Positions 44,469 to 54,800 of a DNA stretch of 57,444 nucleotides are shown in pieces (positions within the stretch are counted from its first letter, which is position 1; the number at the start of each line of letters is the position of its first letter). Made by a program: the position numbers and the translations under genes. Origin of the DNA: Akkermansiaceae bacterium (lineage in GTDB: Bacteria; Verrucomicrobiota; Verrucomicrobiia; Verrucomicrobiales; Akkermansiaceae). The notes below the pieces were generated by a model. That model worked only from the letters and a program-made list of their open reading frames with translations. It was not told the origin of the DNA and did not search any database. The stretch covers positions 1-57,444 of the forward strand of contig JARWZU010000039.1 of NCBI GenBank assembly GCA_029866215.1. Reading direction: 5' to 3'.

Positions 44469-46379
44469 CTATGGTAGTTTTCGCTCAATTTCAGCTAAAA
44501 ATCGGGACTTCCGTTGAACAGCCCGGTTTTCTTTGTCCCATGGCATAAACTTGTTTTGAGGCCAAGTCAGGTAGAGCAAGCGTTTCGCACGCGTCAAAGC
44601 AACAAAGGCGTCGTTTTTCTCTTCTGTAAGAGCTGAGCCACCGGATTTCACCGCCCTATAATCGGGAAAGCCTCCTTCGATCAATCCCATGATAAACACG
44701 ATGTCATATTCCAACCCCTTGACGGCATGCACGGTAGCCAGCGTCAAACCCTTGCCGTCCACGTTTGGAACTGTTTCGCCGGTGGACATCTGATTTCTAA
44801 ATTGAGCGAGGCTTCGACTGTCTTTTGCCGCACGCCGAGAGTAATTCGACCAAACAGAGCGAAGGAAATCTATGTCGGCGAGTGCAAGGAGTTGTTCTTC
44901 GTTAGCCCCGTTACCACTCACGGCCAGTTCCTTTACGCTAGTTTCCAAAGCGTCCATGGCTCGCGTGAATTTATTTACATCCAGTACAAGCATGCGCCAA
45001 GCATCCATAAGTGGGTGGGTGAGGTCGCTGTAGGATTCGCCAGCTTCTGAACAGACATCAGTCAAAATTGCTAGAGCATCTTTTGATTTTGCTAACACAT
45101 CATTTGAAATCCCGAGCCGCCGCCGTAATTCAGAAAAGTGCAGCCGGTTCAGTGGGTTTACTAAAACCCTTACGCCAAGATCAAAAAGGCGTCCGAGATC
45201 CGATTCGAGCGCCGCGCCTCCACCAGGTTGACGCAAATGATATTCGATCCTAGAATCGTCTAAAATCACTTGGAGTGGAGCGAACACGTAGCGGTTGCGG
45301 GCAAGCACAGCAATGCGGTCGAGCGTGATGGGGCCGTCAATGTCTGGATGTGAGCCTCCCGCGATCAGGGTTTCGATTCTTTTCGATACCCAGCTTGCTT
45401 CCTCTTCCTCGTCGGAACACGCCACGATCTCTAATTCACCCTCAAGTGCTGCGTTATCGAGATCAATGCTGCATTCGTAAAGAGCATTGGCCGCACGAAT
45501 CACAGAGCGCGACGACCGGTAATTTTCGCGCAACTCCACCTGACTTGCTCCAAAGTCTTGGGAGAAATCATCAAGCATGAAGCGTTTGCTTGATCCATTG
45601 AAACCATAGATTGCCTGATTCGGATCGCCCACCAGAACAACCGACTTTGAATTCTCGCCTAGAATCCTGATCAATGCATATTGAACGGCGTTCAAATCCT
45701 GGGCTTCATCGACAAACAAGTAGTGATAGGTTCGATGATAGATTCCTGCAATTGCTGGCCGTTCAGACAGGATGCGGTAGGCCAGTAACAGTATATCATC
45801 AAAATCGATCACTCTCTGGCTCGAAAGATGTTCCTGATACTCACGAAATGCCTGCACCTCCACCTGACTTCCCCAGTCGCCGTTAGTGATCGCTTCAAAC
45901 TCCTTCCAGTCCCGTTTGCAGAAACTGAATTTTTCAAGGACTTCGTAGAGGAACTTTCGTCGTGCCTGTGCCGTATCATGCCGCTGCAGGTAGCTCCGGA
46001 GTTCGGCGCTTTGGGTGAACACCTCTTCAAGCATAGCGATGCGGTCGCTTTCGCGTTCGATGATCGCGGGCATTGCCGCATATCCGATGGCAGTTCCATG
46101 GGCCTCGATGATAGTCTGGCAGAAGCTGTGGATTGTTCCGATGTAAGTCCGGTCGGAGAGTTCGGGCACATTTTGCAGGCGGTGCCGCATTTCTTCAGCC
46201 GCCTTGTTTGTAAATGTCAGCGCCAGAATGCGGGAACGGATCTTCTGGGCTTCAAGCAAGTGGCGCACTCGTTCCGTCAAGACACGCGTCTTTCCGCTTC
46301 CAGCCGAAGCAACGACCAGATAGTGACCGTCGGATGCTTCTACGATGCCTCGTTGAGCTGGAGAAAGTTGGATACTCAT
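44469..46379 (-). CDS. UvrD/Rep-family helicase (GajB-like)
   Basis: A 636-aa superfamily 1 DNA helicase. Motifs in order are VVASAGSGKT (residues 22-31), LALTFTNKAAEEM, DFDDILLLAYRIL, FVDEAQDLN, GDPNQAIYGFNG, ELRENYRSSRSV, then late VHAVKGLEYDIVFIMGL and VALTRAKRLLYLTW. The start is the ATG at 46379, whose bases overlap the stop of the upstream OLD-nuclease gene (ATGA). A longer frame back to 46493 lies inside that gene and is rejected. The pair resembles Gabija gajB with gajA. GajB is usually nearer 500 aa, so this one is somewhat longer. Confidence 0.88.
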   Translation of the reverse strand: MSIQLSPAQRGIVEASDGHYLVVASAGSGKTRVLTERVRHLLEAQKIRSRILALTFTNKAAEEMRHRLQNVPELSDRTYIGTIHSFCQTIIEAHGTAIGYAAMPAIIERESDRIAMLEEVFTQSAELRSYLQRHDTAQARRKFLYEVLEKFSFCKRDWKEFEAITNGDWGSQVEVQAFREYQEHLSSQRVIDFDDILLLAYRILSERPAIAGIYHRTYHYLFVDEAQDLNAVQYALIRILGENSKSVVLVGDPNQAIYGFNGSSKRFMLDDFSQDFGASQVELRENYRSSRSVIRAANALYECSIDLDNAALEGELEIVACSDEEEEASWVSKRIETLIAGGSHPDIDGPITLDRIAVLARNRYVFAPLQVILDDSRIEYHLRQPGGGAALESDLGRLFDLGVRVLVNPLNRLHFSELRRRLGISNDVLAKSKDALAILTDVCSEAGESYSDLTHPLMDAWRMLVLDVNKFTRAMDALETSVKELAVSGNGANEEQLLALADIDFLRSVWSNYSRRAAKDSRSLAQFRNQMSTGETVPNVDGKGLTLATVHAVKGLEYDIVFIMGLIEGGFPDYRAVKSGGSALTEEKNDAFVALTRAKRLLYLTWPQNKFMPWDKENRAVQRKSRFLAEIERKLP

Positions 46380-48178
46380 GGGTTCGGGACGGGTGGAGTG
46401 GGGATGAGAAGTTGATCCATCTTCGCGAGCAGATTCTTGATTGCGGTTGGTATGGAGCGCGCGTCGTTCCGGGCGATGATTGCTTTCGCCCAATGTGGAG
46501 CCATTCCGGTCTTGTTGCTTTTCAGATATGCTTCGAGGTCTGAATCAGACCAGCCCATGATCTCCGTTCTTTTTGCCTGCTCATGTTGAGCGTTGTGGAA
46601 CGGTTTGTGGAACTCGGTGACCGCATTCTTGAGTTCTGCCTGATAGCCTTCATCAATTAGATAGCCTTCGATAGCTTTGCCGTTTGGTATGGTGAAGACA
46701 TTTGGATGAGCTGTAGTCAACCCCGCTTTCACCAATGCCGCGCGGACGGAGTTGCAGGCGTTTTGCTCACCATCACTAAGGATAAACCATGGCACGCCAA
46801 TCGCCTCGAATATCCGAATGAAGGGAAAATAGTTTCCTTCTCCACCAACTCCTACGAAGGCTACGCCGCGTTCGAAGGGGTGATGGTTCCAGTGATGACT
46901 TGCAAAGATCGGCAGAGCTTGTTCTTCGGTTTCGCCTTCAAAGAGGACAATGGCGGATGCGAATAGCAGTTCTCCTCGCGTCCGCATGACTTCCCGGCGG
47001 ATCTTTCTAATTTCTTCAGCGTCGAGAGCGGCAGATGGCAATCGCCGCAGCTTGCTTTCTACGCCGTCCTTGGAAAAATACACGATTTCCCCGAGATTAG
47101 CTTGCCCTGCAATATAGGGCGAGTGGGTGCTTACGATACGCTGTCCGACGCCCAGACTGAGTTGACCGTAAACCGATCTTTGCGCATTTGGATGAAGATG
47201 TGCTTCCGGCTCCTCTAGGAAAAGTACTGGGTGAAAAGGCAGACCTTCCCTCTCGGCGAGTTTTCCGGTCCAAGAGACGTATGCATCGAAGGTAAGCAGT
47301 GATGCCCAGCTTCGTGTGCCCATGCCGTGCGATTCGAGAGGAAAGGATGAGCCAGCGCCGTCGGAGAACTGAACGCCCACCCCCTTCACGACATCGCGCA
47401 TTTTTGTGCTGACGGGATTGATTTCTACGCCTTCGCCAAAAGAGGGTAACGTTCGGTTCAGTCCTGCTAGGAACGTGCGGATATGGTTGAGAACTTCGCT
47501 TTGAGAGACGATGTCGTCATTTAGCGTGCGGAGTCGTTCTTCGAGTTCAGCGATTGCTGCATCCGGGATCTCGATTTTTGAGAGCAGCTTGCCCATATAC
47601 GAACCTCGCGCACGCAGATCACCAATGACATCACGCTGAGCGTCGATGAAGAACGAGGCTAACTGTTCGAAGCGAGGAGCTCTTCCTCTGGTTGCGACTT
47701 CTTGCCAGGTAGCGAAGGGAGGCCAATCGGGTAGTATCTGCCGCTCAAGCGTGAAATCGTTCTTTACTACGTCGTGGGTGATTTGAGTTCGGAATGCTAA
47801 AAAATCCCTGTCTTCAGAATCCAAAGAAATGAGATTGCTGCCACCAAAATCATTATCTATCCAGGACTGGTCAAAGTGTTGGCAGCGATTGCCATCGGCA
47901 TCCACGGGAACAATTCGGACGTCGATGAGAATTTTAGCTGCTTCGTTACCATCTGGACCGATGAAAAAGTCGTCTGACGAAATCAGACGGCGATCCGCAC
48001 CGAGAGCAAGGTGCAACGCCTTGAGGAAGGACGTCTTACCGGTGTTGTTCATTCCTACCAATAGGGTGATGGTCCCTAGATCCATCTCGATATTGCGCAA
48101 TGATCGGAAATTCCCTATCCTCACCGCATCGACACGGATGTGGGTCGTTGGTAATGGGGTTGCGGTGGCGGCGGTCAT
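46376..48178 (-). CDS. OLD-family ATPase-TOPRIM nuclease (GajA-like)
   Basis: A 600-aa protein with an N-terminal SMC/RecF-like ATPase (VRIGNFRSLRNIE, Walker A G42MNNTGKTS, late LFLEEPEAHLHPNAQR and STHSPYIAGQA) and a C-terminal TOPRIM domain. The TOPRIM acidic residues appear as EGETEE at 414-419 and SDGE (Asp469, Glu471), where the second position of the usual DxD is a glutamate. The architecture matches class 2 OLD nucleases and GajA. Its TGA overlaps the ATG of the UvrD-like helicase, the classical Gabija gene order. A 27-bp gap separates it from the methyltransferase gene upstream. Confidence 0.88.
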   Translation of the reverse strand: MTAATATPLPTTHIRVDAVRIGNFRSLRNIEMDLGTITLLVGMNNTGKTSFLKALHLALGADRRLISSDDFFIGPDGNEAAKILIDVRIVPVDADGNRCQHFDQSWIDNDFGGSNLISLDSEDRDFLAFRTQITHDVVKNDFTLERQILPDWPPFATWQEVATRGRAPRFEQLASFFIDAQRDVIGDLRARGSYMGKLLSKIEIPDAAIAELEERLRTLNDDIVSQSEVLNHIRTFLAGLNRTLPSFGEGVEINPVSTKMRDVVKGVGVQFSDGAGSSFPLESHGMGTRSWASLLTFDAYVSWTGKLAEREGLPFHPVLFLEEPEAHLHPNAQRSVYGQLSLGVGQRIVSTHSPYIAGQANLGEIVYFSKDGVESKLRRLPSAALDAEEIRKIRREVMRTRGELLFASAIVLFEGETEEQALPIFASHHWNHHPFERGVAFVGVGGEGNYFPFIRIFEAIGVPWFILSDGEQNACNSVRAALVKAGLTTAHPNVFTIPNGKAIEGYLIDEGYQAELKNAVTEFHKPFHNAQHEQAKRTEIMGWSDSDLEAYLKSNKTGMAPHWAKAIIARNDARSIPTAIKNLLAKMDQLLIPTPPVPNP

Positions 48179-48205
48179 AAGCTGCGTAAGAATGGTTGAG
48201 ATAGG

Positions 48206-51200
48206 TTATGCTTGGTCGTTTCTTAATCTGCCCGCGAGGATGCGGGCAGCTTCAGAGTCATCGGTCCATTCGTTCATGCCTTCGGCGTTGCCAAGGGCGG
48301 CGAGCCATTCGAGTAGGCCAATGAAGCCTTCGCGACGCTGCCAGTAGGCTTGACCAAAGGTGTCGCGTAAGTATTGGCGACCAGGTTCAGGACTCATATC
48401 GGTGCCGGTGGTTTCCCGGATAGCAAAGAAAAGATGGCGCAGCGGGGAAGCGGCGAATGGATGGGCGGCACCCGATGTATTACGACCTCGAAGCGAGGAA
48501 AGTGTGGCGTTTTGAACATTTCCGACAGGAGCGAGGTGCCCCGCTGAGAACCCACTGGGGGTGTGCATGCGTGTGCCGTTGGCTTGATCGCTCTTGAGTA
48601 ACGGGCGGATGTCCGTCACTCCGAAACCTCGGGCGAGTTCCTCATACATGCCTTTGCGGCGTTCACCACGACTCTCGATGTCAAGGGCACGGAGGTAATA
48701 GCGTTCGACCAGTGAGAGTTCCCGCCATGAATGATCGAGACCACGCGGAACGAGAGTGTCACAGGCGATTTCGATGGCGCGTTCAATAACGATCTGGAAA
48801 TCACTCTTCTGATTTCTTTCCCGGACAGCGAAGACTTCGTGCTCCACGTCGCGGCCGTCGAGGGTGGCATATTGGGTAAGCACTTTCAGGGCCGCAGCAT
48901 AAGCACCGAGCTGATAGTCGGCGTCGTTAAAGTTAGGTTCGCCGCCTTCATCAAGCACTTGCATGGACGAAATCTGTCGGCGGACCTCGTCTTCCACCAA
49001 CGGATAGACTTCGTCGAGGAAACCGGGTAAGGGAGAGACGCGCTTACGAAGGACTAGACAGACGGTGCCGGTGACGTAGTTGCCCTTTTTGATGCCGACT
49101 GCCTCGGTCTCAGTGCTGATGGTCCAGGCTGCTGTGGCCTTGAGGCCGGCGGCCCAGAGGATCATTCCGAGGTCGGCCCAGACACCGGGGTCCTGGTGGG
49201 TGAACTGCACCATCTGCAAGCCGTTGTCCGGCATGTGGCGGGCGAGGTTCTGGTAAATCTCGACCATGGAACGGCGGAAATCTTCACCGTCGCCGCGCAC
49301 GGCGAGTTCGGCGCGGGCATCGGGCGTCCAAGCGGGGAAAGCGCGGGCGAGTTGTTTGTCATACCACGCGAGGAAAAAGTCGCCGAGTTCGTGGTAGTTC
49401 ACCGCGTCGGCGTAGGGCGGGTCGGTCAGCCAGATGTCGCAGGTCTCCCGGAGGTCGCGGGCGTCCGAGGGGATAATTAACGTAGGGGGGACATCGAATT
49501 GGATACCACCAAAGTTCAGTAGCCAAGCGGTATCAAACTTGAGCCATGGGCGAACCGAGAAGGTAAAGAGTGGGTTCAATGTCTGATTGTAGAAAACGCT
49601 GTCTCCACCCTCATGAGCGGTATCCGCTAGCCATTTGGACAATCGGGAATTCCAGTTCGCCATTCTCCCCAGCCCTAGCAAGCACCCAATCCTCGCCTCC
49701 TGTGATTTTGCCAGCCGACCAGAAATTTCCGCAAGCAAGCCGTGGGTGAGAAGCTGGCGAGGGGTGAAGAGGTGATGCCAATGGGTCCAGCCACGTTCGC
49801 GAAAAAGGCGGTCGGTTTCGGAACCGCCTTGAGGAATTGGCTTGGAGGGAATGTAGCCCTGACATTGCCACTCCGCGAAGCATTTGCGGAGGAGATCGAG
49901 AGTGCGAGCCTCGCGCTGGAGGTCGGCGGCGTTGGGGGCTGAGTAGCGGCGGACCTCGCGCGGTTTTCCATCGGAGTCGAAGACCGTTTTCACCCAGCGG
50001 ATACAGTAGAGACGCTCCTGAAAGACATCGCCGGGGTGCGGGACCAGATCGTCGTTAGTCCATCGGCGCAGCCCTTCCGCACCGCGAAGGGCTTCGATGG
50101 ACCAGGAGCGGTCGGGGACGAAGGGATCGATGATGCGGCTGCTAATTACGGTGGCGGTTTTACCCGCTTTATAGGCTTTCACCTCATCGGCGGAGACGAG
50201 GGAGATTTCCGGCTGGAGTTTGTCGGAGCCGGGGACTCGCTGCCATTGGCAGACGGCTTTCGATTTTTCACCCACAAGCCAACTCGGCGCGAGCGGGATA
50301 AAGTAGTCGCAGCCTTCGGGTTTCACTTCGACGCAATAAAGCAAGGCATCGGCGCGTTCGCCTTGTTCATTGTGCTCGATGCCCCATTCAGCGACTTGTC
50401 GGTTAGCCTCAGCGAGAGCCTCTGACTGCACGCGCATGACTTCATCTTGGACTTCCTTCCCGCCGCCGAGCAGATGGAGACCGGCCCATGTAAGCAACCC
50501 CGCAACTGGGTTGAGGTCAGACCCAAATGCCTCACAGCCGATACGAGCAGCCTCGAAAGGGATGGAGCCGCCGCCGCAGAATGCATCCCCGACGCGTGGT
50601 GGGTGGCCGAAAGTGCGCTGGCCGAGCTGCTCGACGAGTTCCGGTAGGCTAGTGGCCGTGGTGCCGAGATGGTCATTGATTTCGGCCCAAGCCTCTGGTG
50701 TGGGGCCTTCAATGTTTTCCGGGCGTTCGCATTCCCGGATACGCTGGGCGTAATGTATGGCGTCAAACTCCTCCCTGTCGGGAATCGTGCGGCGACGATG
50801 GTCATCAAGAGCTTTGCGCTGATCCGCGTCCAGACTCTCCCAGACACGGGCGCAGACCTCCGCTTTTTCCTCAGCAGTGAGGCCACGCTGAAAGCCGCGT
50901 GCGGTGAAAAACTCTTCCTGAACGTCTGGTGGCGCGGCCTCAAGCCATGCACCAACGGGAATTTCGCCCTTCTGCCGCTGCCAGACTCCATCGTCGTCCA
51001 TCGTGAGGATCTTGAGGAATATCTCGCGGTCGCGTTTCGGGTCATCGGAAGCGGGCATGAGCATTCCAAGGATGGAGGCGCGGACGAGAATGAGTGGCTT
51101 GCGGCCCCACCATTTCCCCAGCCGGGTAAGCGTCTGGCTATTGTTCGCCTTGCGCTCCTTGTAGGCTTCAGCGGATAGGCGTGCGATAGGGAATTGAGTT

Positions 51201-51217
51201 TCGATGAAAGTGGACAT
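48206..51217 (-). CDS. DUF1156-family DNA methyltransferase
   Basis: A 1003-aa protein. An N-terminal DUF1156 segment is recognisable in ERKANNSQTL-TRLGKWWGRKPL (residues 21-42). SAM-binding motif I follows at 209-218 (VGDAFCGGGS) with DLNPVA after it. The catalytic DPPY, typical of N6-adenine or N4-cytosine methylases, starts at Asp599 (DPPYADAVNYHELGDFF). Motif I precedes DPPY, with a very long insertion between them. I know the family as part of a putative anti-phage set with DUF499 and DUF3780 proteins, which are directly upstream. It probably marks host DNA. Confidence 0.88.
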   Translation of the reverse strand: MSTFIETQFPIARLSAEAYKERKANNSQTLTRLGKWWGRKPLILVRASILGMLMPASDDPKRDREIFLKILTMDDDGVWQRQKGEIPVGAWLEAAPPDVQEEFFTARGFQRGLTAEEKAEVCARVWESLDADQRKALDDHRRRTIPDREEFDAIHYAQRIRECERPENIEGPTPEAWAEINDHLGTTATSLPELVEQLGQRTFGHPPRVGDAFCGGGSIPFEAARIGCEAFGSDLNPVAGLLTWAGLHLLGGGKEVQDEVMRVQSEALAEANRQVAEWGIEHNEQGERADALLYCVEVKPEGCDYFIPLAPSWLVGEKSKAVCQWQRVPGSDKLQPEISLVSADEVKAYKAGKTATVISSRIIDPFVPDRSWSIEALRGAEGLRRWTNDDLVPHPGDVFQERLYCIRWVKTVFDSDGKPREVRRYSAPNAADLQREARTLDLLRKCFAEWQCQGYIPSKPIPQGGSETDRLFRERGWTHWHHLFTPRQLLTHGLLAEISGRLAKSQEARIGCLLGLGRMANWNSRLSKWLADTAHEGGDSVFYNQTLNPLFTFSVRPWLKFDTAWLLNFGGIQFDVPPTLIIPSDARDLRETCDIWLTDPPYADAVNYHELGDFFLAWYDKQLARAFPAWTPDARAELAVRGDGEDFRRSMVEIYQNLARHMPDNGLQMVQFTHQDPGVWADLGMILWAAGLKATAAWTISTETEAVGIKKGNYVTGTVCLVLRKRVSPLPGFLDEVYPLVEDEVRRQISSMQVLDEGGEPNFNDADYQLGAYAAALKVLTQYATLDGRDVEHEVFAVRERNQKSDFQIVIERAIEIACDTLVPRGLDHSWRELSLVERYYLRALDIESRGERRKGMYEELARGFGVTDIRPLLKSDQANGTRMHTPSGFSAGHLAPVGNVQNATLSSLRGRNTSGAAHPFAASPLRHLFFAIRETTGTDMSPEPGRQYLRDTFGQAYWQRREGFIGLLEWLAALGNAEGMNEWTDDSEAARILAGRLRNDQA

Positions 51218-51223
51218 GATGAG

Positions 51224-51853
51224 CTAGAGACCGAGAGTCATTTGGGAATGGCCGAGCAGTTCCCGGCGGGCTTTGGGTGAAAGGCCCTCGCCTTTGACGA
51301 AGGGGTTGTCGGCGAGGGCCGCGCGTAGCGCTTTACGCCAACCGATACCCTTTTGCATGGCTTGACCGGTGGTGGCGACGGTCATGGTATAGAGCCACCA
51401 GCGTTCCTCGGGCGCGAGAGCATCCCAGTTGCGGAGAGCATTTGGAATATCGTCGGGCGGTGCGTCTTCAACGGCCCAGCAGAGGATGCAAAGTTCCTTG
51501 CCAAGGGATGGATGCACGGGAACCGGTTTGGCAGGGTTTTTCTGGAATTTCTGAGTCGGCAGCCCGTTTGCGCGCAGGCGGCGATTCGCGTCTTCCCAGA
51601 AAGCTGGCCCCAGTAAGAGCCAGCGACCACGGTCGATGACGACACGCAGCCCTGGATCATTTGGATTGGGAGCGGCGGTGCCACGTTCGCCGAGTTGATT
51701 CAGGTCATCCCCTCGGTGCTCGGTGATGCAGACCGGGTCTCCGCTCCCGCTGCCTTTCGGCACATCGATGAGAAATCCGTGCCGGGCCTCGGCAGGGAGG
51801 AAGCCAAGACCGATTGGCTTGCGTAATGGGGAAGATGACTTGCGAGTGGTCAT
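51224..51853 (-). CDS. DUF3780 protein
   Basis: A 209-aa protein of the DUF3780 type. Characteristic segments are GLGFLPAEARHGFLIDVP near the start, a DRGRWLLLGPAFWEDANRRLRANGL core, SLGKELCILCWAVEDA, and the ALAPEERWWLYTMTVATTG region followed by GWRKALRAAL. It has no recognisable enzymatic motif. It is squeezed between the DUF499 gene (3 bp) and the DUF1156 methyltransferase gene (6 bp), a tight arrangement that suggests a subunit or adaptor of the same complex. Confidence 0.85.
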   Translation of the reverse strand: MTTRKSSSPLRKPIGLGFLPAEARHGFLIDVPKGSGSGDPVCITEHRGDDLNQLGERGTAAPNPNDPGLRVVIDRGRWLLLGPAFWEDANRRLRANGLPTQKFQKNPAKPVPVHPSLGKELCILCWAVEDAPPDDIPNALRNWDALAPEERWWLYTMTVATTGQAMQKGIGWRKALRAALADNPFVKGEGLSPKARRELLGHSQMTLGL

Positions 51854-51856
51854 GAT

Positions 51857-54800
51857 TTACTGGGTGACTTTTGTAATATCAAATGGCTGATGACTCGCTT
51901 GGAGCCAATCAAGGAGCGATTGTCCGGTCGGGAAACTTAGGCTGCCGATCGTCATTCGGAGACTTCCTCCACCAACGATTTCCTGGAGTTTTTCGGCAAC
52001 ATCCTTCAACGCTGTCGCGCCATAGCCAGCGTCAAGAGCGCCGGAATATTCGACGTTTTGCGCACCATCCGTGCTCTCGGCAGTTAGACTGATGTCGAAT
52101 GCCATTACATTACTTGCCTGTTCAAGCCGCCCGATGAAATCCCATACCCCGCCTGGATCATCGAGTTTTGTGGATTGATTCCACTTGGCAGGGATAGCCG
52201 GATCGAGCGAACGATCTTCCTGACCCTTCTGAGGGATTTGAACGCGAACGGTTTCCGAGTTCAGTGAATATGCCGATGACACCGCCATAGCGCAGACGAC
52301 ACGACATGTCGCCGGGACTCGGATCGGACCGTCGTAGGTGGCGGCACCCGCATTGGTGGGTGATGACCCGTCCGTCGTGTAACGGATGGTGATGCCACTG
52401 GTCGTCGGCAGGGACAATAGTTCGACCTCGTAGTGATCGCCGCGGTTGTGGAGCTGATATTTAAGCCTGACCTTCGCCGTCCAATCCTTGATCGGGCTGA
52501 TCCGGGTTATGTCTCCGGGATCGTATGCGAGGAAACGATAGCGGAGAGCTGTTGCTTCGAAGCGAGACGGCGTGGGCACCGGGCTGGAAGATGTCGTGGG
52601 ATCAGCGTCGCCAGTTTCGTAAACAACGACCGGAGCGTGAAGCGGCTCAATCTTCAAGTAGGTGTGTCCATTTCCATCCTCCTCAACGGAAAGTTCACGG
52701 ATGGAAACCTCGGGGGACGGTGGCGGGAAGGGTCCTCGGCGGATGTGGCTTCCTTCCGGACGCCAGAGACCACGGCGAATGCACTCTTCCTTGAGATCAT
52801 CGAGCGCCGAAGTCTTGTGGAGGGGCCAGTTGGTATTGACGGCTGCCGCACGCTTGAAGTCGGACCACAGGACGACCTTGCTATCGGCACCGCCGAAGAG
52901 ACGGGCCTCCGCACGGGTGCGGAATGAGTCTTCGTCAATCTTGGTCGTGAATTTCTGAGCACTCTCCAGTGTGTGGCGAATGGTTGCTTCTCCACTAGAA
53001 TTCCCCGCGAACGCGAGGTCGATTCCGGTGGAACGGAGCGCAGAATTGATCGAAGGATAGACGATCTGGTCGAAGGCTTCCTTGAGGGCGGAGGTGAATT
53101 GAAGACCCACACGGTCGCGAAGAATGTCCAAGGCTCGCCACTGGGGATCATCCGCCGGGGTGCTCTCAGATTTCAAATCGTCTTCGATGCTATCAAGCGC
53201 GCGTGTTTGACGGGCGGAATCGAGAACCTTCTGGAACGTATCGCGTGAGCCTGTGAGGAAAAGCACCCGGTTTTTGTATTGCTGCTGATCCCACCAACTC
53301 TGCCAGTCGGAGGAGATGGGCAACTGGTTGGCTTGCCCCCCGGGCCTGACGATGACGAGGGTGGTTTTTTCCTGCTCTACCTGGATTTCATCCGGTGGCG
53401 GCAGGACCTTGACGGTTTGATAACAATCGCGAAGTGAGGCTGAGAAGTAGTCTTCGAGGTGTTCCCGCAACATGCGGTCCACTGTCTCGCCGTGAAGCGA
53501 AAGCGCAGTTGAACGAAGTTTTGCGGCCAGGTTTTGCTGGTTTTTGAAAAACAGACGACCGTCGGCGGAATTGTGGAGATACCAAGCACGAGTCGCCAGC
53601 TTATCGAGTACGTTGGCCTTGAACGTAGAGAGGTCACGACCAGGGCGTTGGAGGCAATCGACGAGCTGATATTCCCGGAGGCCGTGGATGGATCCGGGCG
53701 TAGTGGACAGGGATGCGACCAGAATGAGGCGGGCCGCATCGGAAGCGTCGGAGTTGCCATTGGCGATGTCTATCTGCTCAACCTCGGCATCTCCTTCGTG
53801 GGCGACGTCGTGTGCGATGGCCTCGCTGAGGCTAGGATTGATCGTCCGGATCTCGGAGGCGATCTCATCAATGTTCAGGTCAAGATCGTAGGGGTGAATG
53901 ACTTCGATATTTGCGGCTTTCTCGGACTTCCAGAGGTTTGAGACGACGATTTGCATCAATCGAATGACCCCCCGTGTTTGTTGGAAGCCTTCGTTTTCCT
54001 TGAACTTGCCGACAAGTTCGCGGAGGTCGGGATGGAAAGGATAGGAATCGAGGAATCTCGTGTAGAGCGACTCCGGAGTGGTGGAGGTAAGCCCCATCTT
54101 CCCAGCCTCCCGTAGAGCCTCACGATAAGCTTCAGCCACCCGTTTCACCTCGGCCTCGGGCGCTGTTTGTGAAAACAGCCGCTTCCGCAGGATATGGTAG
54201 AGTTCGTCTCCGTTCGGATTGACTGGGGTGATGGGGACTGCACTTCGTTTTGCCTCGGAGGAAATGCCGCCAGCTGCGCGGTTAAAGGCTGCTTCAATAC
54301 CAGCTTGTCCGACGCTGTAATTCGATCCCGCAAGGTCTGAGAGAACCAAGCAGACGTTTTCTAAGTCGGTCACAGCCACGAAAAGATTCGCCAATGCGGC
54401 GGTGGTCACCGTGCCAAGGTTCCCGTCTCCGATAGAGACAGTGACGGCGTATTCGAGATAGGGCGGCAGCTCATCGAGGAAAATTACGACCGGCTCAGAA
54501 CCGAGAAGTTTTTTCCAAGCCTCAGGACCGGGTGCTTTGAGAACCGACGAGCAGTAAGCCACTAGGAAATCATCAGCATTTCCAAGTTGCTCCGCGATGG
54601 AGCCCCAAATACCGCCAGGAGCATCCGTGCTGCGTCCGTTGAACCCAACGACCCGGCACTTGGCGAGCTTTGGCGCGGGATTTTTTTCACCTAACACCTT
54701 GCGGCGAAGCTCCGGATCTCTGGCGAGGAGGCCGAGGGCAATCATGCTGTGGGTTTTGCCACCGCCCATCGCCTGGGAGAGAAGGAACACCGAGGAACCA

